From Streptomyces ureilyticus (GTDB taxonomy: Bacteria; Actinomycetota; Actinomycetes; Streptomycetales; Streptomycetaceae), in the NCBI RefSeq assembly GCF_011045025.1, contig NZ_JAAKZX010000009.1:40534-104533 (forward strand): a stretch of 64,000 nucleotides of DNA. Reading direction: 5' to 3'. Below are positions 25,534-35,168 of the stretch, one piece after another (within the stretch, counting starts at the first letter, position 1; each line of letters opens with the position of its first letter). Below the pieces are notes generated by a model, which did not search any database, was not told where the DNA came from, and saw only the letters and a program-made list of their open reading frames with translations. A program made the position numbers and the translations under genes.

Positions 25534-25647
25534 GCGCTCCGCTGGAGTTGAGGGCCTCACTTGCGGATTCGTCGTGGAGTGTGCCCGGGCCGGTGTCGGG
25601 TACCGGAGCCGGGCACGTCACATGCCCGTGTTGCGACGGAGGTTTCC

Positions 25648-26286
25648 ATGGCTCTGCCCGGCAAGTCCCTGACCCGGTCCTGGAGGCACTGGCGGCGGGG
25701 GCGCGCTCGGTTGTCGGTTCCTCTGTCGTCGACCGACGTGGAGGACGCGAACCGGAGGTTTCTGCTGTACGGGATGCTGCCCTTGTGGGTCGTGCCCGCG
25801 GTCGCGGACTGGTGGATGCACCGGCGCACCCGGATCGAGCACACGTCCGGGACGAAGGAGTCCGTCGTGCACGCGCTGATGATGACGGAGGCCGGGATCC
25901 CGGTCGCCATGGGGCTCTTGGCCCGGATCAACCCCCTTGTGTTGTCCACCATGGGCGGCGCCGCGGCGGCGCACAGCGCCACCGCCCTGTACGACGTGAG
26001 CCTCGCCACCCACAAGCGTGAAGTCCGCCCCGTCGAGCAGCACATCCACAGTTTCCTGGAGGTGCTGCCGCTGGCGGGGCTCTCCTTCATCGGCTGCCTG
26101 CATGCGGACCAGGTGCGCGCGACGCTGCGGGGTGGACCAGGCCGCGACGACTGGAGGCTGCTGCCCAAGGACAGGCCGCTGTCCGCCCCGTACCTGCTGG
26201 GGCTTGGCGCGGTGATCAGCGCCGGTGTCGCGCTGCCCTACGCCGAGGAACTGAGGCGCTGCGTCCGGGCCCAACGCGCTTCATGA
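25648..26286 (+). CDS. Hypothetical membrane protein
   Basis: A 212-residue protein with several hydrophobic segments (around FLLYGMLPLWVVPAVADWW, GIPVAMGLLARINPLVL, FLEVLPLAGLSFIGCL, and YLLGLGAVISAGVALPYAE), so an integral membrane protein with about four passes. No family is recognised with certainty. ATG at 25648 has GGAGG six bases upstream. Its stop overlaps the next gene's start (ATGA), so it is coupled to the strictosidine-synthase-like protein. Confidence 0.75.
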   Translation: MALPGKSLTRSWRHWRRGRARLSVPLSSTDVEDANRRFLLYGMLPLWVVPAVADWWMHRRTRIEHTSGTKESVVHALMMTEAGIPVAMGLLARINPLVLSTMGGAAAAHSATALYDVSLATHKREVRPVEQHIHSFLEVLPLAGLSFIGCLHADQVRATLRGGPGRDDWRLLPKDRPLSAPYLLGLGAVISAGVALPYAEELRRCVRAQRAS

Positions 26287-27269
26287 CACCGCGCCGAACC
26301 GCTCCTCGTCCGCTGCCGCCGCCGCGTCGGATCCTGCTCGGCGGAACGGGCCCCGAGGACGTGGTCGCCGACCACGAGGGCCGCGTGGTCACGGGCGTCG
26401 AGGACGGTCGCATCCTGCGCGTCCACACCCGAGGACCGGCCCGGGTCGAGCAGATCGCCCGTACCGGGGGGCGGCCGCTGGGGCTCGAAGTCCTGCGGGA
26501 CGGGCGGCTGTTGGTGTGTGACGCGGAGCGCGGGCTGTTGCGTGTCACACCGAGCATCGGCGCGGCCGGCGGTTCCGGCGAGGGCAAGGTCGAGGTTCTC
26601 GTGGACTCCGTGGCGGGGGTGCCGCTGCGGTTCTGCAGCAACGCGGCCGCGGCGGCGGACGGCACCGTGTACTTCACCGCTTCCAGCACGCGATACGGGC
26701 TTCAGGACTGGCTCGGCGATCTGATGGAGCACACGGCGACCGGCCGGCTGTTCCGGCTCCGGCCCGACGCCGACGCGGCGGAAGTCCTGCTGGACGGCCT
26801 CGACTTCGCCAACGGAGTGGTGCTGTCCGAGGACGAGTCCTGTGTCGTGGTGGCCGAGACCGGCGCGTACCGTCTGACCCGGCTGTGGCTGTCCGGCCCG
26901 CGGGCCGGCCGCCGCGACACCCTGATCGAGAACCTCCCGGGCTTCCCGGACAACCTCTCCCGTGCCGCGGACAGGACGATCTGGGTCGCCCTCGCGGGTC
27001 CGCGGCAGGCACCCCTGGACTGGCTGCGACGCGCGCCGGTCCGGGTGCGCCGGGCGGTCTGGCGGGCCGTATGCCCCCTGCGCATCCGCCCGCTGCCGGT
27101 CGCGCGCGTCATGGGCATCGGCCCCGACGGCGCCGTCCGCCACGACTTCAGGCGGTTCAGGGCGGGCTATCGGATGGTGACCAGTGTGTACGCACATGAG
27201 GGCGCCCTGGTGCTGGGCAGCCTCCTGGAGGACGGGGTCGCCGTGTGCGAACTGCCCGAGCTCAGCTGA
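26283..27269 (+). CDS. SMP-30 / strictosidine synthase-like beta-propeller protein
   Basis: A 328-residue six-bladed propeller. GPEDVVADHEGRVVTGVEDGRILRV, DGTVYFTASSTRYGLQDW, and especially NGVVLSEDESCVVVAETGAYRLTRLWL match strictosidine-synthase-like proteins (calcium-dependent lactonase or hydrolase fold). It starts inside the stop of the membrane-protein gene (ATGA), so the two probably act together. There is no signal peptide. Eight bases of its 3' end overlap the convergent flavin reductase gene. Confidence 0.83.
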   Translation: MTPRRTAPRPLPPPRRILLGGTGPEDVVADHEGRVVTGVEDGRILRVHTRGPARVEQIARTGGRPLGLEVLRDGRLLVCDAERGLLRVTPSIGAAGGSGEGKVEVLVDSVAGVPLRFCSNAAAAADGTVYFTASSTRYGLQDWLGDLMEHTATGRLFRLRPDADAAEVLLDGLDFANGVVLSEDESCVVVAETGAYRLTRLWLSGPRAGRRDTLIENLPGFPDNLSRAADRTIWVALAGPRQAPLDWLRRAPVRVRRAVWRAVCPLRIRPLPVARVMGIGPDGAVRHDFRRFRAGYRMVTSVYAHEGALVLGSLLEDGVAVCELPELS

Positions 27270-27750
27270 CAGGGTGCCCGGCGGTGATGTCGACGACATC
27301 GCTCAGGCACAGCGGCCGCCGCTTCGTCGGCTCCTGTGTCTCGCCCGCGACAGAGCTGAGCAGGAAGCCGATGTGATCGCCCGTGTCGACGTGCGCTTCG
27401 ACCCGGCCGGCGAACCAGGCGAGTGTGCCGTCCAGTACGGGCAGGCCGCCGGGGCCCGGTGTCCAGGCCGTGCGGGCGAACTTGTCCACGCGGTCGCCGG
27501 TCTCGCCGCCGAACAGTTCCGCGAGCGCGTGCTGGTCGCGCCCGAGCAGATGGACGGCGAGCTGTTCGGCGGACCGTGCCACCCGGTACGTCCGGTTCAG
27601 CGTCGAGAGCCAGACCATGAAACGGGCGGGCTTGATCGAGCACGGCGAGGCGAAGGTCACCAGGCAGCCGGCTCGCTCCTCGTCGGCGGCGACGGTCACC
27701 ACGTACACGGGGTGGTCGAGCCGGTCGACGAACGACTGCATCGCGGTCAC
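27262..27750 (-). CDS. Flavin reductase-like domain protein
   Basis: A 162-residue FMN-binding split-barrel protein: DRLDHPVYVVTVAADEERAGCLVTFASPCSIKPARFMVWLSTLNRTY, VHLLGRDQHALAELFGGETGD and a terminal RRPLCLSDVVDI. It probably reduces flavin or binds FMN as part of a small-molecule oxidoreductase. It is complete, with no extra domain, and overlaps the propeller gene's end by eight bases in convergent orientation. Confidence 0.85.
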   Translation of the reverse strand: MTAMQSFVDRLDHPVYVVTVAADEERAGCLVTFASPCSIKPARFMVWLSTLNRTYRVARSAEQLAVHLLGRDQHALAELFGGETGDRVDKFARTAWTPGPGGLPVLDGTLAWFAGRVEAHVDTGDHIGFLLSSVAGETQEPTKRRPLCLSDVVDITAGHPVS

Positions 27751-27843
27751 GCCCGCTCCTCACTGCCGGCACCTGGCTCAAAGCCCCGTCCAGCACCCCG
27801 GCGCCCGGCCCGGTCCGGGTCGCGCGGGCAGCCCTCGACGGGA

Positions 27844-27865
27844 CGGGGCTCCGTCACAAGCCCCG
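27844..27865 (-). terminator. Hairpin downstream of the DUF6479 gene
   Basis: CGGGGCT-ccgtcaca-AGCCCCG, a 7-bp perfect stem, lies 27 bases after the DUF6479 stop on the minus strand and upstream of the flavin reductase gene. Confidence 0.5.
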
Positions 27866-27891
27866 CCCCTTCGTAGACCGGCCGGCGACCC

Positions 27892-28260
27892 TCAGTGGTG
27901 CCCGGGGCTGCCGCTGCCGAACCCGCCGCTGCTGTTCGGACTCCAGCGCGGCGGCGTCTGGTCCTTGGCGGTGTGCGAGCGGATGTTGCCGAAGCCCCGC
28001 AGTTCGTGCGGGGCGAGGAAGCCGCCGTCATGCGGCACCTCGTCCGGCTCGCGCATCTCGCGGATCTCGTGGACGGGACCGGAGTCGGGGAGATGGGGCT
28101 GGTCCTCCGGACGCGGCGGCCCGGGTTCCCGGGAACGCACGCGCATACCCAGCCACACCGCAAGGATCAGCATCGACGCGATCACCACCCCGATCGCGAA
28201 GGGGATGGCCCCCGCCGCGATCTCGTGAGGGATGGCCAAACCTCTGCCGAAGGTGTCCAT
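27892..28260 (-). CDS. DUF6479 family membrane-anchored protein
   Basis: A 122-residue protein with one transmembrane helix (about residues 14-40, IAAGAIPFAIGVVIASMLILAVWLGMRV) after a short outside stretch, then an acidic, proline- and arginine-rich cytoplasmic tail ending GGFGSGSPGHH. This matches the streptomycete DUF6479 pattern; the role is unknown. An alternative ATG lies six codons upstream. It is divergent from the Ppx/GppA gene. Confidence 0.75.
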   Translation of the reverse strand: MDTFGRGLAIPHEIAAGAIPFAIGVVIASMLILAVWLGMRVRSREPGPPRPEDQPHLPDSGPVHEIREMREPDEVPHDGGFLAPHELRGFGNIRSHTAKDQTPPRWSPNSSGGFGSGSPGHH

Positions 28261-28397
28261 AACCTTCGGGTACCCCATGGGACCGGCTGAAACGGTGCCC
28301 GCGCGCCTGGCGCATCCCGCGGGCCCAGCTGGGGGCCCGCACGCGGGCGCGCGCGGGCCCACCGCATGGCGGACGCCGGCCCGGGTACTGGGGAGGA

Positions 28398-29447
28398 ATG
28401 CGTATGGGAGTGCTCGATGTCGGTTCGAACACGGTACGGCTGGTCATCGCGGAGACGGACGGCGCCGTTCCACTGCCCGTGCACACCGCGAAACGGCGCC
28501 TGAGACTGTCGGCGTACGTCGAGCGGGGCGGCCATCTGCCGGACGAGCAGGTGGCCCGGCTTGTGGAGGCCGTCACGGCCGCCCGGGACGAGGCCTTGCG
28601 CTGGGGGGTGACGGCTCCCTTCGCCTTCGCCACGGCGATCGTCCGGGACGCCCCGAACCGTGCGGAGATTCTGCGGCAGGTCGCCACGGAGACCGGGGTG
28701 CCGCTGCACATCCTGCCCGGCGAGGTCGAGGCCGAGCTGACGTTCCTGGCCGCGCGGCGCTGGATGGGCTGGCGGGCGGGGCCGCTGGCCATGCTGGACA
28801 TCGGGGGCGGTTCGCTGGAGGTGGCGTTCGGCCGCAGCAAGCTGCCCGACTTCGCGATCTCGCTGCCGCTGGGCGCCAACCGTCTGACCCGCGAGCACTT
28901 CCGCGGCCAGGACCCGCCCTCGGAGCGCAGGGTGCGGGCGCTGCGCCGCCATGTCCGCCACCAGCTGCGCGATGTCACGGCCCGCATCCGCTGGGAGGCG
29001 CCGCGTACGACCGTCGCCACCTCGCGTACGTTCCAGCAGCTCGGCCGGCTGTGCGGGGCGCCGCCCGGCCGGTCGGGGCCCTTCACACCGCGCGGCATGA
29101 CCCGCGCCGACCTCCGCCGGGCCGCACGTCGGCTCGCCGAGCTGCCGGCCGCGGAGCGCGCCGCCCTGCCGGGCATCTCCGCCGCCCGCGCCGAACAGTC
29201 CCTCGCCGGGGCGGTCGTCGCGCACACCACCATGAAACTGATGGGCATCGACGAGGTGACCATCTGCCCCTGGGCGCTGCGCGAAGGGGTCCTCCTGCGC
29301 TGTATCGAGGACGGCAACGCCGACTGGTGGAACGGTACGGCACCCTCCCTTCGCGGACATGAGGCCGCGCCGCCACGGGTGCTGCACCCCGTCGGCGGGG
29401 ACGAAGCCGCGACAGCGGGTGCTCAACTTCCGAGGCGGGCCCGGTAG
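28398..29447 (+). CDS. Ppx/GppA family phosphatase
   Basis: A 349-residue exopolyphosphatase / guanosine-pentaphosphate phosphatase-like protein of the ASKHA fold. Phosphate loop 1 MGVLDVGSNTVRLVI is at the N-terminus; phosphate loop 2 LDIGGGSLEVAFG sits near residue 134; the nearby catalytic Glu is in GEVEAELTF. It lacks the extra C-terminal domains of the long enzymes. It probably hydrolyses polyphosphate or pppGpp. The last 25 bases overlap the convergent GNAT-like gene. Confidence 0.87.
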   Translation: MRMGVLDVGSNTVRLVIAETDGAVPLPVHTAKRRLRLSAYVERGGHLPDEQVARLVEAVTAARDEALRWGVTAPFAFATAIVRDAPNRAEILRQVATETGVPLHILPGEVEAELTFLAARRWMGWRAGPLAMLDIGGGSLEVAFGRSKLPDFAISLPLGANRLTREHFRGQDPPSERRVRALRRHVRHQLRDVTARIRWEAPRTTVATSRTFQQLGRLCGAPPGRSGPFTPRGMTRADLRRAARRLAELPAAERAALPGISAARAEQSLAGAVVAHTTMKLMGIDEVTICPWALREGVLLRCIEDGNADWWNGTAPSLRGHEAAPPRVLHPVGGDEAATAGAQLPRRAR

Positions 29448-30349
29448 TTGGGCTGGTGTTCCCAGCCGCGGTCCGTGCGGGTCAGCTCATGGAAGCCGGC
29501 AGCGATCAGGCGCCCGATCGCCTCGGTGTCGTCGGCGGTCTCGTATGCGAGGAGCCGCTCCACTCCACAGAGGCGCAGCCAGCGGGCGGCTTGGGCGAGG
29601 AGCAAGGTCTCCAGGCCCTCCATCGGGTGCTCGATGTGGAAGTTGCCGATGTCGGCGAGGCCGCCGCTGCGGGCGTGGCGTTCGGGGCGGCTCAGGGCGG
29701 TGTCGATCTCGACGAAGCCGAGGGCGCGCCGGTCGGTCCGTGCCGTGAAGCGGGTGCCGCACTCGCCGAGGGTGCGGGCGACGTGGACACCCGGCAGCGG
29801 CAGCGGCGGCAGATCGGCCACCTCGGCGATCACGATGACCTCGGTGCCGCCCGTGTGCCGGAAGCCGGCTCGTTCGTACGCGGCCCGGATGTGCGGCCAG
29901 GGCCGGGGCAGCCCGTACACGGCGGGGGCGGGCAGGGCGCCGTCGGCATACCGGACGCGGACGTTCCAGCGGCCGAGCTGGGCGACGCAGGCGGCCATCA
30001 GCAACTCGGCGGCGTCGTCGGAGTCCTTCCAGAAGGAGGCGGTCGGCTGGCAGACGAACCAGTTGATCTCGCCGGCGTCCCGGTAGTGCTCGCCGACCTC
30101 GGTGTCGGCGCGGTAGCGCAGCAGATGGGCGCCGGCCACCACGTACTGGCGCTGCTCGGCGACGAGGGTGACGCGTTCGGCGACCCAGGGGTCGGTGATG
30201 AACTCGGCGGGCTGTCGCTGGAGTTCGCTGAGCACGGTGTTCACGGAGACGGAGATACCGGGGACGACGGCGGCGACATGGGCGTTGACGAGTTCGGTGA
30301 GTTGATCGCGGTCGTCGCGGTGGAAGGGGCGCACCTGGAGCGCGGACAT
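29423..30349 (-). CDS. GNAT family N-acetyltransferase, probably two-domain
   Basis: A 308-residue acetyltransferase. An N-terminal domain starts LQVRPFHRDDRDQLTELVNAHVAAVVPG, and a C-terminal GNAT half includes EGLETLLLAQAARWLRLCGVERLLAYETADDTEAIGRLIAAGFHELTRTDRGW. The Gly-rich CoA loop is not a textbook match, so the acyl donor is uncertain. The ATG at 30349 has GGAGG seven bases upstream, ruling out the longer in-frame extension. It is divergent from the double-VOC gene. Confidence 0.75.
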   Translation of the reverse strand: MSALQVRPFHRDDRDQLTELVNAHVAAVVPGISVSVNTVLSELQRQPAEFITDPWVAERVTLVAEQRQYVVAGAHLLRYRADTEVGEHYRDAGEINWFVCQPTASFWKDSDDAAELLMAACVAQLGRWNVRVRYADGALPAPAVYGLPRPWPHIRAAYERAGFRHTGGTEVIVIAEVADLPPLPLPGVHVARTLGECGTRFTARTDRRALGFVEIDTALSRPERHARSGGLADIGNFHIEHPMEGLETLLLAQAARWLRLCGVERLLAYETADDTEAIGRLIAAGFHELTRTDRGWEHQPNYRARLGS

Positions 30350-30518
30350 GCGGGGACCTCCGGGGAGATGAGCGTGAGGAGGCCGCCATGAGGTGCGGTA
30401 CGACGCTGAGGGTACGCCGCCCGGAGTGGACCCGCCATGGGATTTCCGTCGGATGGCCGGGACCCGGAGGCCGGGTTTAGCGTGCTGTGCAAGGAGCGCT
30501 TCCGGCGAAGGGACGACC

Positions 30519-31280
30519 ATGAAGCTGGACAAGGCGGTTCCCGGCGGCCCCTGCTGGACCGAGCTGGGCACCAGTGATCTGGAGGCCGCCAAGCGGTTCT
30601 ACACCAACATCTTCGGCTGGCGCCCGGAGACGGATCCGCGTCAGGAGGCGGGCGGCTACACCATCGCGCACCTCGGTGACGCGCCGGTCGCGGCGCTGAC
30701 CCCGCTGTACCAGGAGTCGCAGCCCGTCGCCTGGAACGTGTCGTTCTGGGCGCCCGACGCGGACGGGGCCGTGGCGGCGGTACGGGCCGCGGGCGGCGCG
30801 GTCCTCATGGAGCCGATGGACGTGTTCGACCTGGGCCGTTTCGCGGTGGTGACCGATCCGGGCGGTGCGGCCTTTCAGCTGTGGCAGGCGCGGTCCTTTC
30901 CCGGTGCGGGGCTGTTCAACGCGCCAGGTTCGCTCGGCTGGGTCGAGTTGATGACGCGCGACCCCGTGGCGGTGACCGCCTTTTACAGGACGGTGTTCGG
31001 CTGGACGGTCCACGCTTCGGAGTCGTACACGCAATGGGGCATCGAGGGATCCGACTTCGGCGGCATGGTGGAGATGGGCGACAAGTTCCCGCACGAGGTG
31101 CCGTCCCACTGGCTGCCCTATTTCGCCGTCGAGGACGTCGACAGGACCGCGCAGGACTGCATCGCCGCCGAGGGCACCCTCCTCATGGAACCCACCACGA
31201 TCGGGGACGGCCGGCGCATCGCCGTGCCGCGGGACCCGCAGGGGGCGATGTTCGGTCTCTACACCGCGGGCGAGGAATAG
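30519..31280 (+). CDS. Two-domain VOC (glyoxalase-like) protein
   Basis: A 253-residue tandem VOC protein: CWTELGTSDLEAAKRFYTNIFGW opens domain 1 and GWVELMTRDPVAVTAFYRTVFGW opens domain 2. Each closes with the DPGGAAFQLWQ / DPQGAMFGLYTA strands. Such hydroxylase- or CFP30B-like proteins are often antigens or of unknown role; no enzyme activity is inferred. GAAGGGAC precedes the ATG. Confidence 0.88.
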   Translation: MKLDKAVPGGPCWTELGTSDLEAAKRFYTNIFGWRPETDPRQEAGGYTIAHLGDAPVAALTPLYQESQPVAWNVSFWAPDADGAVAAVRAAGGAVLMEPMDVFDLGRFAVVTDPGGAAFQLWQARSFPGAGLFNAPGSLGWVELMTRDPVAVTAFYRTVFGWTVHASESYTQWGIEGSDFGGMVEMGDKFPHEVPSHWLPYFAVEDVDRTAQDCIAAEGTLLMEPTTIGDGRRIAVPRDPQGAMFGLYTAGEE

Positions 31281-31301
31281 GCCTGGCCCGCTACCGGCGC
31301 A

Positions 31302-33317
31302 TCACTCACCCTCTTCTATGAGGGGCAGCTCGGCTCCCTGAGTCATGAAGACCGGGATGCGCTCGATCGGCGCCTCGACGGTGAGGGTCCGGCCGCCCTC
31401 GTACGAGTCGCCCGTCCAGGCGTCGGTCCAGGTACGGCCCGCGGGGAGGTACACCTCGCGGCTGCGCGCGCCCGGTTCGGTGACGGGTGCGACGAGGATG
31501 TCCGGGCCGAAGAGGAACTGGTCCTCGACGGTCCAACTCGCCGCGTCCTGGGGGAAGTCGACGAAGAGCGGCCGCATGGGCGGCACTCCGTCGGCCGCCG
31601 CGGTCCGCATCTGCTCGTGGAGGTAGGGCCGCAGTCGCTCGCGCAGGAAGAGCTGCGCCTTGAGGATTCCGTACGCCTCCTCGCCGTACGACCAGACCTC
31701 GTTGGGGCCGCCGGTCTGCGCGTATCCCCAGGGCATGCGGGGTTCGCGGTCGCCGTGCAGGCGGAAGAGGGGGCAGAAGACGCCGTACTGGAACCAGCGG
31801 ATCATCAGTTCGCGGTACGCCGGGTCGTCCGGGTTCCCGCCGTGGAAGCCGCCGATGTCGGTGGTCCACCAGGGGATGCCGGAGACGGCGACGGACAGTC
31901 CCGCCCGCACCTGTGCGCGCAGCGAGTCCCAGGTCGCGGGGATGTCGCCGGACCAGACGGCCGCTCCGTACTTCTGGGAGCCCGCCCAGGCCGAGCGGGA
32001 CAGCAGGACGGTGCCGGGCTGTCCGGCGGCGGCCATGCCCTCGGCGAAGAGGCGGGCGTTGTCGCGGGGGTAGACGTTGACGGTCTGGGCGCCGGGTCCC
32101 GCGTAGAGCGTGGTGTTGGCGTGGTGAGCCGGGTCGAGTTCGGGCTCGCAGGCGTCCAGCCAGAAGACGCGGATGCCCAGGTCGAGGTAGTTGCGCCGGA
32201 TGAGGTCCCAGACGTAGTCGCGGGTCTCGGGGTTGGTCGGGTCGTAGACGGACACCTGCATGCGGGCCGCCATGCCCTTGTCCTGGACCAAGTGGTGCAC
32301 CTCGGCGCCCTGGTCGGAGCCGAGGAGCAGGCCGCGGTCGCGGAAGTCCTCGTAGTTCTCCGACAGGGGCGACACGGTGGGCCAGATGGAGACCATCAAC
32401 TCGATGCCCAGATCGGCGAGTTCGTCGACCATGGCCTGCGGGTCGGGCCATTCGTCGGGGTCGAAGCGGTAGTCGCCCATCGCCGACCAGTGGAAGTAGT
32501 CGGAGACGATGACGGACATGGGCAGTCCGCGGCTCTTGTGCTCGCGGGCCACGGCGAGGAGTTCGTCCTGGGTGCGGTAGCGGAGCTTGCACTGCCAGAA
32601 ACCGCTGGCCCAGTCGGGGAGTTCGGGTGCGTGGCCGGTGGCGTCTGCGTACCGGGCGAGGATGTCGCGCGGTGTGGGTGCGGCCGTGATCCAGTAGTCG
32701 ATGCCACGGGCCTGGTCGGCGGTCCAGCGTGTGGCGTTCTCGGCGAACTCGACCCGGCCGAGGGCGGGTTGGTTCCACAGGAAGCCGTAGCCGCGGCTGG
32801 AGAGCACGAAGGGGATGGACACTTCGCCGTTGCGCTGGACGAGGTCGAGCCGCAGGCCCTTGTGGTCGAGGCGGCCGTGGGTGTGCTGGCCGAGACCGTA
32901 GAGCCGCTCGCCCTCGTACGCCGCGAACCTCTGGTGGATCTCGTACGCGCCGGACCGGTTGCCCTTGAACTCCCGGGCGCCCGGGGCCCATGGGTGCTCC
33001 CGCTGCTCGGTGAGCAGTTCCTCGCCGGTGCTGGTGCGCGTGAAGGTCAGCTGTGCCTCGGGGTAGGCGGCGTTGCCGTGGAAGACCACCGTGACGGTCA
33101 GCTCGCCGTTGACCAGCTGAGCGGTGGTCTTCTCGGCGCCGACGGTCGCTGTGCTGGTGTGCTCCGGGGGCGCCTCGAGGGCGCCGACGCTGTCCGTGGG
33201 GATGCGGTACTGGGCGACCCGGACGCGGGCACTGTCCGTGCCCCAGGCCTCGACACGCAGCACCTCGTGCCGGTGCCGCACCTCCAGGGCCTCGTCGAGC
33301 ACACGGAAGACGGGCAT
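31302..33317 (-). CDS. Glycoside hydrolase family 31 (alpha-xylosidase/alpha-glucosidase type)
   Basis: A 671-residue GH31 enzyme with no signal peptide, so it acts on imported oligosaccharides. The catalytic nucleophile is in RVFWLDACEPE (near residue 386), the acid/base Asp in AAVWSGDIPATWDSL, and the subsite segments GIPWWTTDIGGFHGG and SVIVSDYFHW are present. Family members cleave alpha-glucosides or alpha-xylosides; the FWLDACEPE form is closer to alpha-xylosidases than to WxDMNE alpha-glucosidases, but this is a guess. AAGGAG precedes the ATG. It is the last gene of the LacI-ABC operon, 56 bases after the second permease. Confidence 0.87.
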   Translation of the reverse strand: MPVFRVLDEALEVRHRHEVLRVEAWGTDSARVRVAQYRIPTDSVGALEAPPEHTSTATVGAEKTTAQLVNGELTVTVVFHGNAAYPEAQLTFTRTSTGEELLTEQREHPWAPGAREFKGNRSGAYEIHQRFAAYEGERLYGLGQHTHGRLDHKGLRLDLVQRNGEVSIPFVLSSRGYGFLWNQPALGRVEFAENATRWTADQARGIDYWITAAPTPRDILARYADATGHAPELPDWASGFWQCKLRYRTQDELLAVAREHKSRGLPMSVIVSDYFHWSAMGDYRFDPDEWPDPQAMVDELADLGIELMVSIWPTVSPLSENYEDFRDRGLLLGSDQGAEVHHLVQDKGMAARMQVSVYDPTNPETRDYVWDLIRRNYLDLGIRVFWLDACEPELDPAHHANTTLYAGPGAQTVNVYPRDNARLFAEGMAAAGQPGTVLLSRSAWAGSQKYGAAVWSGDIPATWDSLRAQVRAGLSVAVSGIPWWTTDIGGFHGGNPDDPAYRELMIRWFQYGVFCPLFRLHGDREPRMPWGYAQTGGPNEVWSYGEEAYGILKAQLFLRERLRPYLHEQMRTAAADGVPPMRPLFVDFPQDAASWTVEDQFLFGPDILVAPVTEPGARSREVYLPAGRTWTDAWTGDSYEGGRTLTVEAPIERIPVFMTQGAELPLIEEGE

Positions 33318-33373
33318 GGATCTCCTTGCGTACAGGCGGAGTTACGAAGCTGTAGTGGGTCTCGGGAGGGGTC

Positions 33374-34201
33374 TCAGGATTTGACGCTGCCGGCGGTCAG
33401 GCCGCCGACGATGTAGCGCTGGAGCATCGCGAAGACGCATACCACGGGGATGCTGACGAGCGTGGCGACCGCCATGAGGGGCCCCCAGTCGGTACCCGTC
33501 TGGCCGACGAAGGTGTTGAGCAGGACGGTCACCGGCTGCACCTTCGGATCGCTGTTCAGCGTGATCCCGAAGACGAACTCACCCCAGCCGAGCAGGAACG
33601 AGAAGCCGCCGATCGCGATCAGTCCCGGCCGCATCACCGGTAGTACGACCCGCCACAGCACTCCCGGCAGACCGCAGCCGTCGACCAGCGCCGCCTCCTC
33701 CACCTCGACGGGCATGGCGCGCACCAGTGGCCGCAGCACGATGACCGCGAACGGCAAGGTCAGCGTCGTGTCGGCGATCACGAGCCCGATGAGGGTGTTG
33801 GTCAGCTCCACCTGCCGCAGCACGATGAACAGCGGCGCGGCCAGCACGATGCTCGGCAGCAACTGCGCCACAAGGAGGGACAGGACCATGACACCGGCCC
33901 CGCGCATCCGGATCCGGGCGACCGCGTACGTCAGGGGCACCGCGAGCAGCAGCGTCAGCGCCACGACGCCCAGCGAGATGACGACGCTGTTGAGCAGCGC
34001 CTGGCCGAGCATCTCCTTGTCGAGGGCCCGCGAGTAGCTGTCGCCGGTGAACGGCGAGGGGATCCACTGCGGTGGCGAGACGAGCACCTGGTCGGGCTTC
34101 TTCAGCGAGGTGGCGATCATCCAGTACAGCGGCAGCAGGAAGAAGGCCGTGATGACGCCCGCGACGAGCGTGAGCAGCCAGGGCCGTTTGGTGGTGGTCA
34201 T
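33374..34201 (-). CDS. Carbohydrate ABC transporter permease (MalG-like)
   Basis: A 275-residue inner-membrane permease with six predicted helices. The EAA motif EAALVDGCGLPGVLWRVVLPVMRPGLIA (which binds the ATPase) is at about 190-217. Its ATG overlaps the stop of the upstream permease gene (ATGA). No ATPase is encoded in the operon, so a shared MsiK-type ATPase encoded elsewhere is expected, as is normal for streptomycete sugar importers. Confidence 0.92.
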   Translation of the reverse strand: MTTTKRPWLLTLVAGVITAFFLLPLYWMIATSLKKPDQVLVSPPQWIPSPFTGDSYSRALDKEMLGQALLNSVVISLGVVALTLLLAVPLTYAVARIRMRGAGVMVLSLLVAQLLPSIVLAAPLFIVLRQVELTNTLIGLVIADTTLTLPFAVIVLRPLVRAMPVEVEEAALVDGCGLPGVLWRVVLPVMRPGLIAIGGFSFLLGWGEFVFGITLNSDPKVQPVTVLLNTFVGQTGTDWGPLMAVATLVSIPVVCVFAMLQRYIVGGLTAGSVKS

Positions 34202-35160
34202 GAGGCGGCTCCTTCCTTGCGCAGGCGCCGTACGTAGACGATGGCGACGATCAGCGGGATGACCAGCAGGAGCGCGCCCGCCGCCGCACCCCGGCCGAGC
34301 TGGAAGAGTTTGAAGGCGATCTCGTACACGTACAGCGGCAGGACTCTCGTGCTGTCCACGGGACCGCCGCCGGTGAGGACGAAGACCAGGTCGAAGACCT
34401 TGAAGGTGTAGATCAGGCCGAGCAGCAGCACCGCCGCCGAGACCGGCTTCATCAGCGGGACGGTGATGTGCCGCAGCCGCTGCCAGGGTCCGGCGCCGTC
34501 GATTTCGGCGGCCTCGTAGAGCGTCGGGTCGATGGACTGCAGGCCGACCAGGAGCAGCAGCATGTTGAAGGGCACGCCCACCCAGATGTTGGCGGCGATG
34601 ACGCCGGGCAGGGCGGTGCTGGGGTCGGTCAGCCAGTTGTGGGCGAGGGAGTCGAGGCCGACGAAGCGCAGGAGTTCGTTGTACGCGCCCGCGTCGGCGT
34701 CGAGCATCCAGCGGAAGAGGGTGCCGCTGACGATCGGCGGCAGCAGCCAGGCCACCAGCATCAGCGAGCGGAACAGGCCCGCGAGCGGGAACGTCTTCGC
34801 GAACAGCAGGGCGAGCGCGAAACCGATCGTGAACTGGAAGAACAGCGAGCCGGCCGTGAACACCAGCGAGACGCGCACCGCGTGCCAGAAGGCGCCTTCG
34901 GAAGCGACGCTGTCGTAGTTGTCGGCGCCGCTGAACTGCCAGTCTCCGGTGAGGAGATCGCCGATGGCGACGTCGTGGACGGACGTCCAGAAGTTGTAGG
35001 CGAGCGGGAAGAGCATGGTCGCGCCGAGGAACAGCAGGGCCGGCGCCGACATGACGTACCCGGCCCGTGTGCGGCGCACCGCGAGGGAACGGCCGCGCCG
35101 CACGGTCTCGGTCTTCTCCACCGCCTTCAGCGGCTCGCGGGCTTTCACCTGAAGGCTCAT
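34198..35160 (-). CDS. Carbohydrate ABC transporter permease (MalF-like)
   Basis: A 320-residue permease with six hydrophobic helices and the EAA motif EAAEIDGAGPWQRLRHITVPLMKPVS. The start ATG lies eight bases after the binding-protein stop with AAGGCAGGGA before it; the much longer upstream in-frame extension is the antisense/other-frame image of the binding-protein gene and is rejected. Overlaps the next permease start by four bases. Together with it, it forms the membrane channel. Confidence 0.92.
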   Translation of the reverse strand: MSLQVKAREPLKAVEKTETVRRGRSLAVRRTRAGYVMSAPALLFLGATMLFPLAYNFWTSVHDVAIGDLLTGDWQFSGADNYDSVASEGAFWHAVRVSLVFTAGSLFFQFTIGFALALLFAKTFPLAGLFRSLMLVAWLLPPIVSGTLFRWMLDADAGAYNELLRFVGLDSLAHNWLTDPSTALPGVIAANIWVGVPFNMLLLLVGLQSIDPTLYEAAEIDGAGPWQRLRHITVPLMKPVSAAVLLLGLIYTFKVFDLVFVLTGGGPVDSTRVLPLYVYEIAFKLFQLGRGAAAGALLLVIPLIVAIVYVRRLRKEGAAS

Positions 35161-35168
35161 TCCCTGCC